The notes beneath the pieces are model-generated. The model was given only the letters and a program-made list of their open reading frames with translations. It did no database searches and was not told the origin of the DNA. A stretch of DNA of 52,660 nucleotides. Origin: an uncultured Muribaculum sp. GTDB lineage: Bacteria > Bacteroidota > Bacteroidia > Bacteroidales > Muribaculaceae. Positions 44,442 to 52,656 of the stretch are shown one piece after another. The stretch is taken from assembly GCA_910578835.1 (NCBI GenBank), contig CAJTSK010000017.1, positions 1-52,660 of the forward strand, written 5' to 3'. A program made the position numbers and the translations under genes. How positions within the stretch are numbered: position 1 is the stretch's first letter; every line of letters starts with the position of its first letter.

Positions 44442-45650
44442 ATGTTTAAAGAAAAAATCAAGCGCATCACCTCGATGCCCACTCTTCATGTGCTGCTTGC
44501 ATTAAGTGCCGCCCACTGCCTCAACGACCTGTTGCAGTCGGTAATCACAGCCGTCTACCCTATGCTTAAAACCGACCTCGGCATAAATTTCACCCAGATT
44601 GGTCTTATCACGCTGGTATATCAGCTTGCCGCCTCTATATTTCAGCCGGTGGTGGGGTATGTGTTTGACAAGCGACCATTTGTATGGAGCCTGCCCGCCG
44701 GCATGATCAGCACCTCGATAGGCATAGTGTTGCTCGCCTACAGCAATTCGCTCGCGGGCGTGCTTGTAGCAGTATTCATGATCGGGCTTGGGTCGGCGAC
44801 ACTTCATCCCGAGGCATCGCGCATCACATCGCTTGCCGGACATGAGCGCCGCGGATTTGCCCAGTCGGTATTTCAGGTAGGCGGCAATTTCGGAGGCTCA
44901 ATAGGTCCGCTGCTTGTGGCACTGATTGTAGCACCCCACGACCGCCGTTATATCATGTGGTTTTTGATTTTCGCGGGACTATGTTTCTGTGCCATGCGAC
45001 CCATATGCAAGTGGTATCGCGGCTACCTCAACTCCCTCAAGCAAGCCGACAGGCGCAAAGAGCATCACGCAGTGTTGCCCTTGTCACGCGGCATGACCAT
45101 ATTCACCATCGCCGTGATTGTAGTGCTGATATTCTCCAAATATATCTACATGGCGAGCCTTTCGAGCTACTACACATTTTACTTGATTGACAAGTTTGGC
45201 GTGACAGTATCGCAGTCTCAGATATTCCTATTTATATTTGTAGTGTCAACAGCGGCAGGCACACTTGTCGGTGGCCCGATAGGCGACCGCTACGGCAGAA
45301 AACCGGTAATATGGATATCCATCCTCGGCACAGCGCCGTTCAGCCTCCTGATGCCCCATGTCAATCTGCCGCTCACGGTCATCCTTAGTTTCTGCGCCGG
45401 ATTCATGCTCTCATCGGCATTTCCGGCAATCCTGCTATATGCACAGGAGCTGTTACCGACAAAACTTGGCATGATTTCGGGACTTTTCTTCGGATTTGCC
45501 TTCGGAGTGGGCGGTATTGCCTCTGCTGTACTCGGAGATTTCGCCGACCGCTACGGCATAGAGGCGATATACAATTTCTGTGCCTATACACCCTTGCTAG
45601 GCATAGTCGCGGCATTTCTCCCCAACCTCAAGAAACTGAAAAAAATTTAA
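44442..45650 (+). CDS. Fsr-like MFS transporter
   Basis: 402 residues from ATG 44442, two bases after the repressor's stop. Twelve hydrophobic helices; the signature region HCLNDLLQSVITAVYPMLKTDLG, GYVFDKRPF and GLGSATLHPEASRITS are typical of the fosmidomycin-resistance (Fsr) subgroup of the major facilitator superfamily. It exports small molecules with proton exchange. Expression is presumably tied to the upstream S24 repressor. A hairpin terminator shared with the convergent DUF1846 gene follows. Confidence 0.88.
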   Translation: MFKEKIKRITSMPTLHVLLALSAAHCLNDLLQSVITAVYPMLKTDLGINFTQIGLITLVYQLAASIFQPVVGYVFDKRPFVWSLPAGMISTSIGIVLLAYSNSLAGVLVAVFMIGLGSATLHPEASRITSLAGHERRGFAQSVFQVGGNFGGSIGPLLVALIVAPHDRRYIMWFLIFAGLCFCAMRPICKWYRGYLNSLKQADRRKEHHAVLPLSRGMTIFTIAVIVVLIFSKYIYMASLSSYYTFYLIDKFGVTVSQSQIFLFIFVVSTAAGTLVGGPIGDRYGRKPVIWISILGTAPFSLLMPHVNLPLTVILSFCAGFMLSSAFPAILLYAQELLPTKLGMISGLFFGFAFGVGGIASAVLGDFADRYGIEAIYNFCAYTPLLGIVAAFLPNLKKLKKI

Positions 45651-45656
45651 ATAAAG

Positions 45657-45696
45657 AATGAGAGCGAGATGGTTGTGAATCCATTTCGCTCTCATT
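45657..45696. terminator. Bidirectional terminator between convergent genes
   Basis: AATGAGAGCGAGATGG pairs with CCATTTCGCTCTCATT (one G-T wobble) around an eight-base loop. It lies between the stops of the MFS gene and the DUF1846 gene and can serve both. Confidence 0.8.
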
Positions 45697-45711
45697 TCAA
45701 TTATCAATAAC

Positions 45712-47178
45712 CTATTTAGTTTTTCTGACGGGGTCACAGGTAAGTCCCACCCCGAGTTTCTTGAATATCTTGTGGTCAACCTCACCGAGCATCACGGTCG
45801 AGTGTACCTGACATCCGTCAAGTTCAGGAAGCATTTCGAGCGCGCGGCGGCAATTCTCGTCATCCTTGCTCAACACGGAGAGCGCCACAAGCACCTCATC
45901 GGTGTGAAGGCGCGGATTACGGCTGCGCAGATAACATGTCTTGGTATGCTGTATAGGCTCAATCATTGACTGCGGGATAAGCCTTACACCGTGGTCTATT
46001 CCGGCAAGATGCTTGATGGCATTAAGTATGAGCGCGGCACTCGGTCCGAGCAACTCGCTCGTCTCGGCAGTGATGATGGTACCATCGGCAAGTTCGATTG
46101 CCGAACAGGGCACACCGCTACGCTCGGCACGTTCCTTTGCGGCAACCATCGGTTTACGGTAAGACGCGTCAATCTTAGCCTGCTTAAACAGCAGTGCTAT
46201 CTTGTTGACCTCGCTGTCATTGCCATCGCCGAGGGCAAGCCTGTTGAGCGCGGTATAGTAGCGGCGTATAATCTCATTTTTGGAAGCCTCACGACACACT
46301 TCGTCATCGTTGATGCAGAATCCTACCATATTCACACCCATGTCGGTGGGCGACTTGTAAGGATTCTCTCCATATATCTCTTCAAAGATTGAGTTAAGCA
46401 CCGGGAATATCTCTATATCCCGGTTATAGTTGATAGCTGTCTTGCCATAAGCCTCCAGATGAAACGGGTCAATCATGTTGACATCGTTAAGGTCGGCTGT
46501 AGCAGCCTCATATGCGATATTGACAGGATGCTTCAGCGGAAGACTCCACACCGGGAATGTCTCAAACTTGGCGTATCCTGCCTCGATACCGCGCTTATGC
46601 TCATTGTACAGCTGGCTCAGACACACTGCCATCTTTCCGCTACCGGGACCGGGCGCTGTCACAATCACGAGCGGACGCGTGGTCTCTACATAATCGTTTT
46701 TGCCAAATCCCTCGTCAGAAGCAATCAGCTCCACATTGGTGGGATACCCGTCGATAAGATAATGGTAGTAGGCGTTGATGCCCATGCGTTCGAGTCGCTT
46801 GCGGAAAGCGTCGGCACTGCTCTGACCGTTGTAATGGGTTATCACCACGGAGCTCACGAGGAAGCCGCGATTCTGAAACTCATTGCGCAGACGCAACACA
46901 TCCATGTCGTAGGTAATACCGAGGTCGGTGCGCACCTTGTTTTTCTCAATATCAACAGCGCTTATGACGATTACTATCTCGGCACGGTCGCTGAGCTTGG
47001 AAAGCATACGTAACTTACTGTCGGGCTGAAAGCCGGGGAGAACACGACTTGCGTGGTGGTCGTCGAAGAGCTTACCTCCCAGCTCAAGGTAAAGCTTGTT
47101 GCCGAACTGAGCTATACGCTCCTGGATATGTTCGGACTGAATTTTGAGATATTTCTCGTTGTCAAAACCGTATTTCAT
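45712..47178 (-). CDS. DUF1846 family protein
   Basis: 488 residues, full length for the family: it starts KYGFDNEKYLKIQSEHI and contains IVTAPGPGSGKMAVCLSQLY, a P-loop-like motif, in the middle, then SKNEIIRRYYTALNRLALGDG. DUF1846 proteins are cytoplasmic with an ATPase-like core; the structure of one is known but the biological role is not. The promoter lies so close that the mRNA would be nearly leaderless. Confidence 0.92.
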   Translation of the reverse strand: MKYGFDNEKYLKIQSEHIQERIAQFGNKLYLELGGKLFDDHHASRVLPGFQPDSKLRMLSKLSDRAEIVIVISAVDIEKNKVRTDLGITYDMDVLRLRNEFQNRGFLVSSVVITHYNGQSSADAFRKRLERMGINAYYHYLIDGYPTNVELIASDEGFGKNDYVETTRPLVIVTAPGPGSGKMAVCLSQLYNEHKRGIEAGYAKFETFPVWSLPLKHPVNIAYEAATADLNDVNMIDPFHLEAYGKTAINYNRDIEIFPVLNSIFEEIYGENPYKSPTDMGVNMVGFCINDDEVCREASKNEIIRRYYTALNRLALGDGNDSEVNKIALLFKQAKIDASYRKPMVAAKERAERSGVPCSAIELADGTIITAETSELLGPSAALILNAIKHLAGIDHGVRLIPQSMIEPIQHTKTCYLRSRNPRLHTDEVLVALSVLSKDDENCRRALEMLPELDGCQVHSTVMLGEVDHKIFKKLGVGLTCDPVRKTK

Positions 47179-47187
47179 AACGGATTA

Positions 47188-47218
47188 CAAAGGTAGAAAT
47201 TTTCTCGTTAAAATACAA
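47188..47218 (-). promoter_or_regulatory. Promoter of the DUF1846 gene
   Basis: On the minus strand TTG (47216-47218) and TACCTTTG (47188-47195) are 20 bases apart. The start site is expected about three bases before the ATG at 47178. Confidence 0.65.
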
Positions 47219-47235
47219 GTTTCATTACAATTCAC

Positions 47236-47277
47236 AACAAAAAAAGAAGAGTCACAAATATATTCATGACCCTTCTT
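47236..47277 (-). terminator. Terminator of the alkaline phosphatase gene
   Basis: On the minus strand AAGAAGGGTCA and TGACTCTTCTT form an 11-base stem with one mismatch, followed by a run of seven or more T. It lies 20 bases after the phosphatase stop. Confidence 0.8.
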
Positions 47278-47297
47278 TACAAGCATTTATAATAAGT

Positions 47298-48701
47298 TTA
47301 TTCTCCGAGAGTAAGCGAACGGATTATGCGCGGGATATCAGTATTGTTGACCACATGGGTAAACTTACCGGCACCTTTTCCGACAGCAAACACAGGCACA
47401 GGATTTGCCGTGTGGTTATGGCTGATGAAGTCAGTGCCTACCCAATAATTATAGATACGGAAGGTCTCGGTGACAAACTCGTTGAATGTATTGTAAAGAC
47501 CCTTTTCGTCATTAGACTCGCGCGCCACAAATGTACGGTCAAATGCAGCCCTGAGACGGGTGGTCTGCTCGTCGGTCAACGGCACATTGGTCCAAAAACC
47601 AAGCTTAGCCTTGAGAAGGTCGCTCATCTCTTCCCATGTCATGGTCTTACCCTCCTTGACAAGGTCGCGGCAATAGTCGGAAAGATGGTCTTTGCTGATA
47701 CGCTGCGTATCGATAAGGGCAAGGTCGACATGTCCGTAATGGTCGGGGTGACCGATAGCCATTCCGCCGGTATCGTGGTCGGCGGTGACAACAATCAGAG
47801 TCTCATCGGGATGAGCGAGATAGAAATCGTAAGCCACGCGTATGGCATCCTGGAAATTGAGCACCTCCTTGATTACGCCGCCGGGGTCGTTGGCATGGGC
47901 GGCATGGTCGATATTTCCGCCCTCAATCATGATGAAAAAGCGTTCGGGCGACTTTGCGCTCACATGGTCGAGAGCAACCTTGGCAAGCGACGGCAACGTC
48001 ATCGCACCGGGAATCGAGTCAATCGTGTAGCCTATATCATTGGAATTACCCCATACATTTTCAGGGCTTAACACCCAGAGCCGGTCCACCTTACCGGCAA
48101 GTGAGGAAGCCGCCTCTGTGCCATAGGCAATCTTTATGCCTGCATCTTCTATCATCGCCGGCACCTCATTGGGCTTGCCATCCTTGCCTTTAACGCCACG
48201 CAACGACGCCCCGCCAAGGAAATCATATCCCGAAGCCACTGCCTCCTTGTCGATTTCATAATACATCCAGCGCGCAGGCTGATGAGCATAAAACGCGGCA
48301 GGAGTGGCATCGTCGGGAGCAACAGAGGTGAGCACACCTACACCCCAGCCTGCATCCTTGAGGTCGCGCGCTATCGACACATAGCGTTCCACCGAGTCGG
48401 GAGCGAGTCCGAGCATATTGTTGCGGGTCTTGTTTCCGGTAGAGAGAGCGGTTCCGGCAGCCGCCGAATCAGTCACAGGAGCCGAGGCGGAATAGGTCCA
48501 CGCCTGTGAAGCTACCGGAAATTGCATCATAAGTATAGGCTCTTCGGCGCCAAGCACCATGCGGTTATAGTACTGCGCGGCATTTACATGCCCCATGCCC
48601 ATGCCGTCGCCTATCAGATAAAATACATACTTTACCTCGGCGGATAATCCGAGGACACATGCACCGGCGATGACCGATGCCAAAATTCTGCGAAATTTCA
48701 T
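47298..48701 (-). CDS. Alkaline phosphatase
   Basis: 467 residues with a signal peptide (RILASVIAGACVLGLSA). The metal and catalytic residues are in place: LIGDGMG (D32), VTDSAAAGTALSTG with the phosphorylated Ser79, EGGNIDHAAHAND, VVTADHDTGG and a late ISHNHTANPVPVFA with the last metal His. Periplasmic phosphomonoesterase releasing phosphate. Length and motif order match the PhoA-type alkaline phosphatases of Bacteroidetes. No Pho-box-like repeat was recognised. Confidence 0.93.
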   Translation of the reverse strand: MKFRRILASVIAGACVLGLSAEVKYVFYLIGDGMGMGHVNAAQYYNRMVLGAEEPILMMQFPVASQAWTYSASAPVTDSAAAGTALSTGNKTRNNMLGLAPDSVERYVSIARDLKDAGWGVGVLTSVAPDDATPAAFYAHQPARWMYYEIDKEAVASGYDFLGGASLRGVKGKDGKPNEVPAMIEDAGIKIAYGTEAASSLAGKVDRLWVLSPENVWGNSNDIGYTIDSIPGAMTLPSLAKVALDHVSAKSPERFFIMIEGGNIDHAAHANDPGGVIKEVLNFQDAIRVAYDFYLAHPDETLIVVTADHDTGGMAIGHPDHYGHVDLALIDTQRISKDHLSDYCRDLVKEGKTMTWEEMSDLLKAKLGFWTNVPLTDEQTTRLRAAFDRTFVARESNDEKGLYNTFNEFVTETFRIYNYWVGTDFISHNHTANPVPVFAVGKGAGKFTHVVNNTDIPRIIRSLTLGE

Positions 48702-48756
48702 GATAGTATATCTAAAATTAAAAGTTTACTTTTTCCTTACCTCCGAATCGCGGTCA

Positions 48757-50265
48757 TCACATAAGCCCGAGCATCGACTCTATGACATGACGGTCGTTGC
48801 TGAGTCTCGGCACTTTGCGCTGTCCGCCCAATTTTCCGGTAGAGGCGAGCCACCTGTCAAAAAGTCCGGCAGGAGCCTGCACCACCGACAGGCGGTCAAG
48901 AAATATGTCGCGTGAGCGCTTGGCGTCATAATCAGAATTGACCTTACGCAGATTGCGGTCAAGCGTATCGGCAAACTGCTCCACCGAATCGGGCATCTTT
49001 GAAAACTCTACAAGCCACTCATGACGTCCGCGTGTGCGGTCGCCGGCATATACAGGCGCTGCCGTGTAATTGGCAATCTCGCAACCCAGCTCGTGACAAG
49101 TCGCAGCGATAGCGGCATCGGCGTTATGCACCATCAGCTCTTCACCGAAAGCATTGATGAAATGCTTGGTGCGACCTGTAATCATGATTTTCAGCGGGTT
49201 GACCGACGTTACAGTGACTGTATCGCCTATCTTGTATCGCCACAGCCCGTTGCACGCAGTGATGACAAGCGAATACACACCTCCCTCCTCTACTTCCCAC
49301 GAAGCGAGAGCGCAGTCAGTCTCCTTTCCGGCATCGTCAATCGGGATAAACTCGTAAAACACGCCGATATCCATCAACAGCAACATGCCCGGAATATCGC
49401 GGTCACACTGCACGGCAAAGAAACCTTCCGAGGCGTTGTAAGTCTCCAGATAGCGCATACGCTCCGGATCGATTATGCGGTTGTATTGCTCGCGGTAGGG
49501 TTCAAATGCAATACCTCCATGAAAAAACACCTCCAGATTGCTCCACACCTCATGTAATTCTTGCGCGCCTGTAGCTTTCAACACCTCTTTAAGCACTACA
49601 AGAAACCATGAAGGCACACCCGACAGATTGGTGACATTTTCGTGCAACGACGCCTTTACGAGCGCCGGCAGTTTGCACGACCAATCCTCCATAAGCGCTA
49701 TACGCTTCGACGGGATTCTGACAAGATTGGCAAGAGGGTTGATATTCTCGATAAGATTAGCCGACAGGTCACCTACCACCACCCCTTTGGGCAGGGTAAG
49801 TTCATTGGCAAAGCTGCCTCCGAGGATAAATCCTTTCCCGTCAAACATGCGGCTCTCGGGATAAAGCGAGAGGTAACGCGCCACGACATCAAAACCTCCC
49901 GCGTAATGATTGCGCCTGAATGAGTCGGAAGTGACGGGCACATACTTGCTCTTTCCGTCAGACGTACCCGACGACTGGGCGAAGTTTCGCGTGACACCCC
50001 GCCACAACACATCGCGCTCCCCGGCAATCATGCGCTCCACAAGCGGACGCATATCGGAATACTCATGGAGTTTCACGCGATTGCGATACTCTTCATATGT
50101 CCTTACTCCCTTAAACCCAAACATTTCCTCAGCGACAGTGCCTCGCGCGCATGCTATCAGGCCGGCGAGTTCACGTCGCTGCACAGTCTCGGCGTCAAGC
50201 GCGTTGCGATAGGCAATCTTGGCTCGACGCGTAAACAATGGGCGTATGAGAGATGTACGATTCAT
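48757..50265 (-). CDS. GH3-family (auxin-responsive promoter type) protein
   Basis: 502 residues. ANL-superfamily motifs of GH3 proteins: RNFAQSSGTSDGKSKYVPVT (phosphate loop), EVWSNLEVFFHGGIAFEPY, YLETYNASEGFFAVQ (adenine-binding) and WRYKIGDTVTVTSVNPLKIMITGRTKHFINAFGEEL. In plants GH3 enzymes couple amino acids to hormones by adenylation; bacterial relatives have unknown acids and acceptors. It is a single-gene unit with a divergent promoter shared with a small lipoprotein gene. Confidence 0.92.
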   Translation of the reverse strand: MNRTSLIRPLFTRRAKIAYRNALDAETVQRRELAGLIACARGTVAEEMFGFKGVRTYEEYRNRVKLHEYSDMRPLVERMIAGERDVLWRGVTRNFAQSSGTSDGKSKYVPVTSDSFRRNHYAGGFDVVARYLSLYPESRMFDGKGFILGGSFANELTLPKGVVVGDLSANLIENINPLANLVRIPSKRIALMEDWSCKLPALVKASLHENVTNLSGVPSWFLVVLKEVLKATGAQELHEVWSNLEVFFHGGIAFEPYREQYNRIIDPERMRYLETYNASEGFFAVQCDRDIPGMLLLMDIGVFYEFIPIDDAGKETDCALASWEVEEGGVYSLVITACNGLWRYKIGDTVTVTSVNPLKIMITGRTKHFINAFGEELMVHNADAAIAATCHELGCEIANYTAAPVYAGDRTRGRHEWLVEFSKMPDSVEQFADTLDRNLRKVNSDYDAKRSRDIFLDRLSVVQAPAGLFDRWLASTGKLGGQRKVPRLSNDRHVIESMLGLM

Positions 50266-50287
50266 AAAGTTTTCTTTCGAGTTTCAA

Positions 50288-50306
50288 CAAAGTTACGCTA
50301 AATTTG
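50288..50306. promoter_or_regulatory. Back-to-back -7 boxes of GH3 and small lipoprotein genes
   Basis: Minus-strand TAACTTTG (50288-50295) serves the GH3 gene, 22 bases before its ATG. Plus-strand TAAATTTG (50299-50306) serves the 50348 gene. Only three bases separate them, so the polymerases compete for the same DNA. Confidence 0.6.
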
Positions 50307-50347
50307 TTGAAAATTTATGTTGAAACTATAAATAAATGACACCCCCG

Positions 50348-50701
50348 ATGAAGAAGACCCTGCTACTCAGCCTGCTCCTCGCGATAATGACCGTGAGCCT
50401 CTCGTCATGTGACCCGGAAGATGATTATTACTATGACAACGCTCCATTTTTAGGTACATGGATGAGAGATGACGGCTCCTCGACATTCACTTTCTACAAC
50501 AATGGCTACGGGGTATACACCGACTTCTACAGCGGCACTCCTCCTATGTCATTCAGCTGGAGCGCCGACGACTTTTATCTCACGATATATCCCGACGACG
50601 GCTGGGGTGATGAATGGAATTACCGATGGTCGCTGTATGGCACCACCCTCACCCTCTACGACCTTGACAATGGGGGCACACTGTATTACTACGCCTATTG
50701 A
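50348..50701 (+). CDS. Small Tyr/Asp-rich lipoprotein
   Basis: 117 residues from ATG 50348; an ATG at 50336 would add four residues (MTPP). A lipoprotein signal (TVSLSSC, Cys21) is followed by an acidic, Tyr-rich mature part with beta pattern (GTWMRDDGSSTFTFYNNGYGVYTDF, TLTLYDLDNGGTLYYYAY). Lipocalin-like fold plausible; function unknown. Confidence 0.7.
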   Translation: MKKTLLLSLLLAIMTVSLSSCDPEDDYYYDNAPFLGTWMRDDGSSTFTFYNNGYGVYTDFYSGTPPMSFSWSADDFYLTIYPDDGWGDEWNYRWSLYGTTLTLYDLDNGGTLYYYAY

Positions 50702-50709
50702 CGGTGCAG

Positions 50710-50964
50710 CTATCGTGACCGCAACATATGCCTTATGCGTTCTATCCCTGCCTTTCCCAATATGATAAGCGCAGTGTATTGACATGCTTTGGCAAGACCG
50801 AAAAATATAACCCACAGGACCCCTTTAACGGCAACGCTCACAGGAAGAAACATCTGAAGAAACGACAATATGTAACACACCACACATATTGCCGCCACCG
50901 CTACCCCTGTCTTAAATGACAGAGCCGACAGCCATTGCCTCACTTTTTTGAGATATTCCTTCAT
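50710..50964 (-). CDS. Small membrane protein
   Basis: 84 residues with two hydrophobic helices (GVAVAAICVVCYILSFLQMF and KGVLWVIFFGLAKACQYTALIIL) and basic ends. No family recognised. A TACCTTTG -7 box (50973-50980) lies just upstream, which supports that it is a real gene. It converges on the lipoprotein gene with eight bases between stops. Confidence 0.7.
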   Translation of the reverse strand: MKEYLKKVRQWLSALSFKTGVAVAAICVVCYILSFLQMFLPVSVAVKGVLWVIFFGLAKACQYTALIILGKAGIERIRHMLRSR

Positions 50965-50972
50965 TTTTGTAT

Positions 50973-50980
50973 CAAAGGTA
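50973..50980 (-). promoter_or_regulatory. -7 box of the small membrane protein gene
   Basis: TACCTTTG on the minus strand, eight bases before the ATG at 50964. No -33 box at the usual spacing. Confidence 0.45.
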
Positions 50981-51071
50981 GCTAAATTTCATGTAACATA
51001 CAGGGCAATCTCCCATTCTTGCTTAACTTTTCCGGCACCGGAATGATAAATTGAAAATTTAACACCTAATG

Positions 51072-51103
51072 TTTGTCGATTAGACGTAATTGGCGTAACT
51101 TTG
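51072..51103 (+). promoter_or_regulatory. metK promoter
   Basis: TTTG at 51072-51075 and TAACTTTG at 51096-51103, 20 bases apart. Transcription should start near 51110, just before the riboswitch, giving a leader of about 180 bases. Confidence 0.7.
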
Positions 51104-51109
51104 CGGCAA

Positions 51110-51180
51110 AATATCGGGCATGATACCCGGGTGGAGAAATTTGGCTGCTTGCAACCACTAAAAAAAATGCTAAAACCGCA
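51110..51180 (+). ncRNA. SAM-II-like riboswitch in the metK leader
   Basis: After a small hairpin (CGGG/CCCG, about 51115-51129) come the SAM-II landmarks in order: P1 GTGG (51131-51134), AATTTGG, TTGCAA, the P1 partner CCAC (51155-51158), an A-rich linker and GCTAAAACC (51169-51177). The GG of the loop (51143-51144) can pair with CC (51176-51177) for the pseudoknot. The segment between P1 and ATTTG is about two bases longer than in the common consensus. Its place before metK fits regulation by SAM. Confidence 0.75.
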
Positions 51181-51223
51181 TGAATTTGAGACTGAAATCC
51201 ATAAGGTTTTTGAATAGATTTTG

Positions 51224-51260
51224 CTCCGCCCCGGCAATCAGCCGAAGTGGAGATTTTTTT
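51224..51260 (+). terminator. Intrinsic terminator in the metK leader (attenuator)
   Basis: CTCCGC (51224-51229) pairs with GTGGAG (51247-51252) around an inner CGGC/GCCG hairpin, followed by seven T (51254-51260). It lies upstream of the metK coding start. The antiterminator partner is the riboswitch P1 strand GGTGGAG (51130-51136), complementary to CTCCGCC. Confidence 0.75.
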
Positions 51261-51290
51261 ATGTATAACAAAACCAACAAAACAAGCTAT

Positions 51291-52577
51291 ATGGAAAATT
51301 ATCTTTTTACTTCCGAATCAGTATCGGAAGGTCATCCCGACAAAGTAGCCGACCAGATATCTGACGCTATCCTGGATGAATTTCTTGCCCACGACCCCAA
51401 CTCAAAGGTAGCATGCGAGACCCTCGTGACTACAGGTCAGGTAGTTGTGGCAGGAGAGGTGAAGAGCAGCGCCTATATTGACCTTATGGATGTGACCCGC
51501 AGGGTAATCAACAATATAGGCTACAACCGAAGCGAGCTGAAGTTTGACGGCAACGCCTGTGGAGTATTTTCCGCCCTTCATGAACAGAGCGCCGACATCA
51601 ACAGAGGCGTAGAGCGTGCTCAGGAAGAAGAGCAAGGAGCAGGCGACCAGGGCATGATGTTTGGCTATGCCTGCGACGAGACCGCCAATTACATGCCGCT
51701 CCCGCTCGACCTCAGCCATATGCTGCTTCGCGAGCTTTCCGACATACGCCGCGAAGGCACAGAAATGACTTATCTGCGCCCCGATGCAAAGAGCCAGGTG
51801 ACAGTAGAGTATTCTCCGCAGGGAGAGCCTGTAAGAGTACACACAGTGGTCATCTCTACCCAGCACGACGAGTTCATACCCGTCGAAGATGCAGGCAGCC
51901 AGGAAAAGGCCGACGATATGATGCTTGCCAAGATACGCCACGATATCGAGACCATACTTCTCCCTCGCGTAAAAGCCAAGCTGCCCGGATCGGTAAAAGC
52001 TCTCTTTGACGACAAGCTGATACTCCACGTAAACCCGACCGGAAAATTTGTAATCGGCGGACCTCACGGCGACACCGGTCTTACCGGACGCAAAATCATC
52101 GTGGACACTTACGGAGGCCGTGGCGCACACGGTGGCGGAGCATTCTCCGGCAAAGACCCCTCGAAGGTTGACCGCTCGGCTGCATACGCGGCACGCCATA
52201 TCGCCAAAAACCTTGTTGCGGCAGGCGTGGCACGCGAAGCTCTTGTACAGGTGGCGTATGCTATCGGCGTAGCCCAACCGGTAAGCCTTTATGTCAACAC
52301 GCGCAACTCCGCAAATGTGGCGATGAGCGATGCAGAAATATCGGAAATCGTCAAGAGCCTCTTTGACATGCGACCCAATGCTATCGAAAAGCGTCTAAAG
52401 CTGCGCGCCCCCATATATCAGGAAACAGCGTCTTACGGCCATGTAGGTCGTGAACCTCGCGTGGTGACAAAGACTTTCGAGTCTAAGTATGAACCCACAA
52501 AGACCATCGAGGTAGAGCTGTTCACCTGGGAAAAACTCGACATGGTGGACACCATCCGCAAAGCGTTCAAGCTCTGA
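51291..52577 (+). CDS. metK: S-adenosylmethionine synthase
   Basis: 428 residues from ATG 51291 (MENYLFTSESVSEGHPDKVADQ), where the family's conserved N-terminus begins; in-frame ATGs at 51180 and 51261 would only add leader-derived residues. The signature motifs are intact: GHPDKVADQISDAILDEF (methionine/ATP binding), GAGDQGMMFGYACDET (P-loop-like) and GGGAFSGKDPSKVDRS. The enzyme makes SAM from methionine and ATP as a cytoplasmic tetramer. Its mRNA leader carries a SAM-II-like riboswitch and terminator, so the product probably represses its own gene. Length is as usual for Bacteroidetes MetK. Confidence 0.97.
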   Translation: MENYLFTSESVSEGHPDKVADQISDAILDEFLAHDPNSKVACETLVTTGQVVVAGEVKSSAYIDLMDVTRRVINNIGYNRSELKFDGNACGVFSALHEQSADINRGVERAQEEEQGAGDQGMMFGYACDETANYMPLPLDLSHMLLRELSDIRREGTEMTYLRPDAKSQVTVEYSPQGEPVRVHTVVISTQHDEFIPVEDAGSQEKADDMMLAKIRHDIETILLPRVKAKLPGSVKALFDDKLILHVNPTGKFVIGGPHGDTGLTGRKIIVDTYGGRGAHGGGAFSGKDPSKVDRSAAYAARHIAKNLVAAGVAREALVQVAYAIGVAQPVSLYVNTRNSANVAMSDAEISEIVKSLFDMRPNAIEKRLKLRAPIYQETASYGHVGREPRVVTKTFESKYEPTKTIEVELFTWEKLDMVDTIRKAFKL

Positions 52578-52612
52578 GCAGTCCCCCACCGGACAAAGTA
52601 TATGTCAATCGA

Positions 52613-52656
52613 GTAGGTCGGAAAACGAAAGTTTTCTGACCTACTTTCGTTTCCTT
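52613..52656 (+). terminator. Terminator after metK
   Basis: GTAGGTCGGAAAAC (52613-52626) and GTTTTCTGACCTAC (52631-52644) form a 14-base stem with one G-T wobble, capped by a GAAA tetraloop, followed by a T-rich stretch. Confidence 0.85.

Noticed and set aside
46459..47013. 184-residue plus-strand open frame
   Set aside because: Antisense to the DUF1846 gene, which is conserved and full length.
51099..51229. Antiterminator between GCGGCAAAAT and ATTTTGCTCCGC in the metK leader
   Set aside because: The upstream partner overlaps the -7 box and would not be in the transcript.
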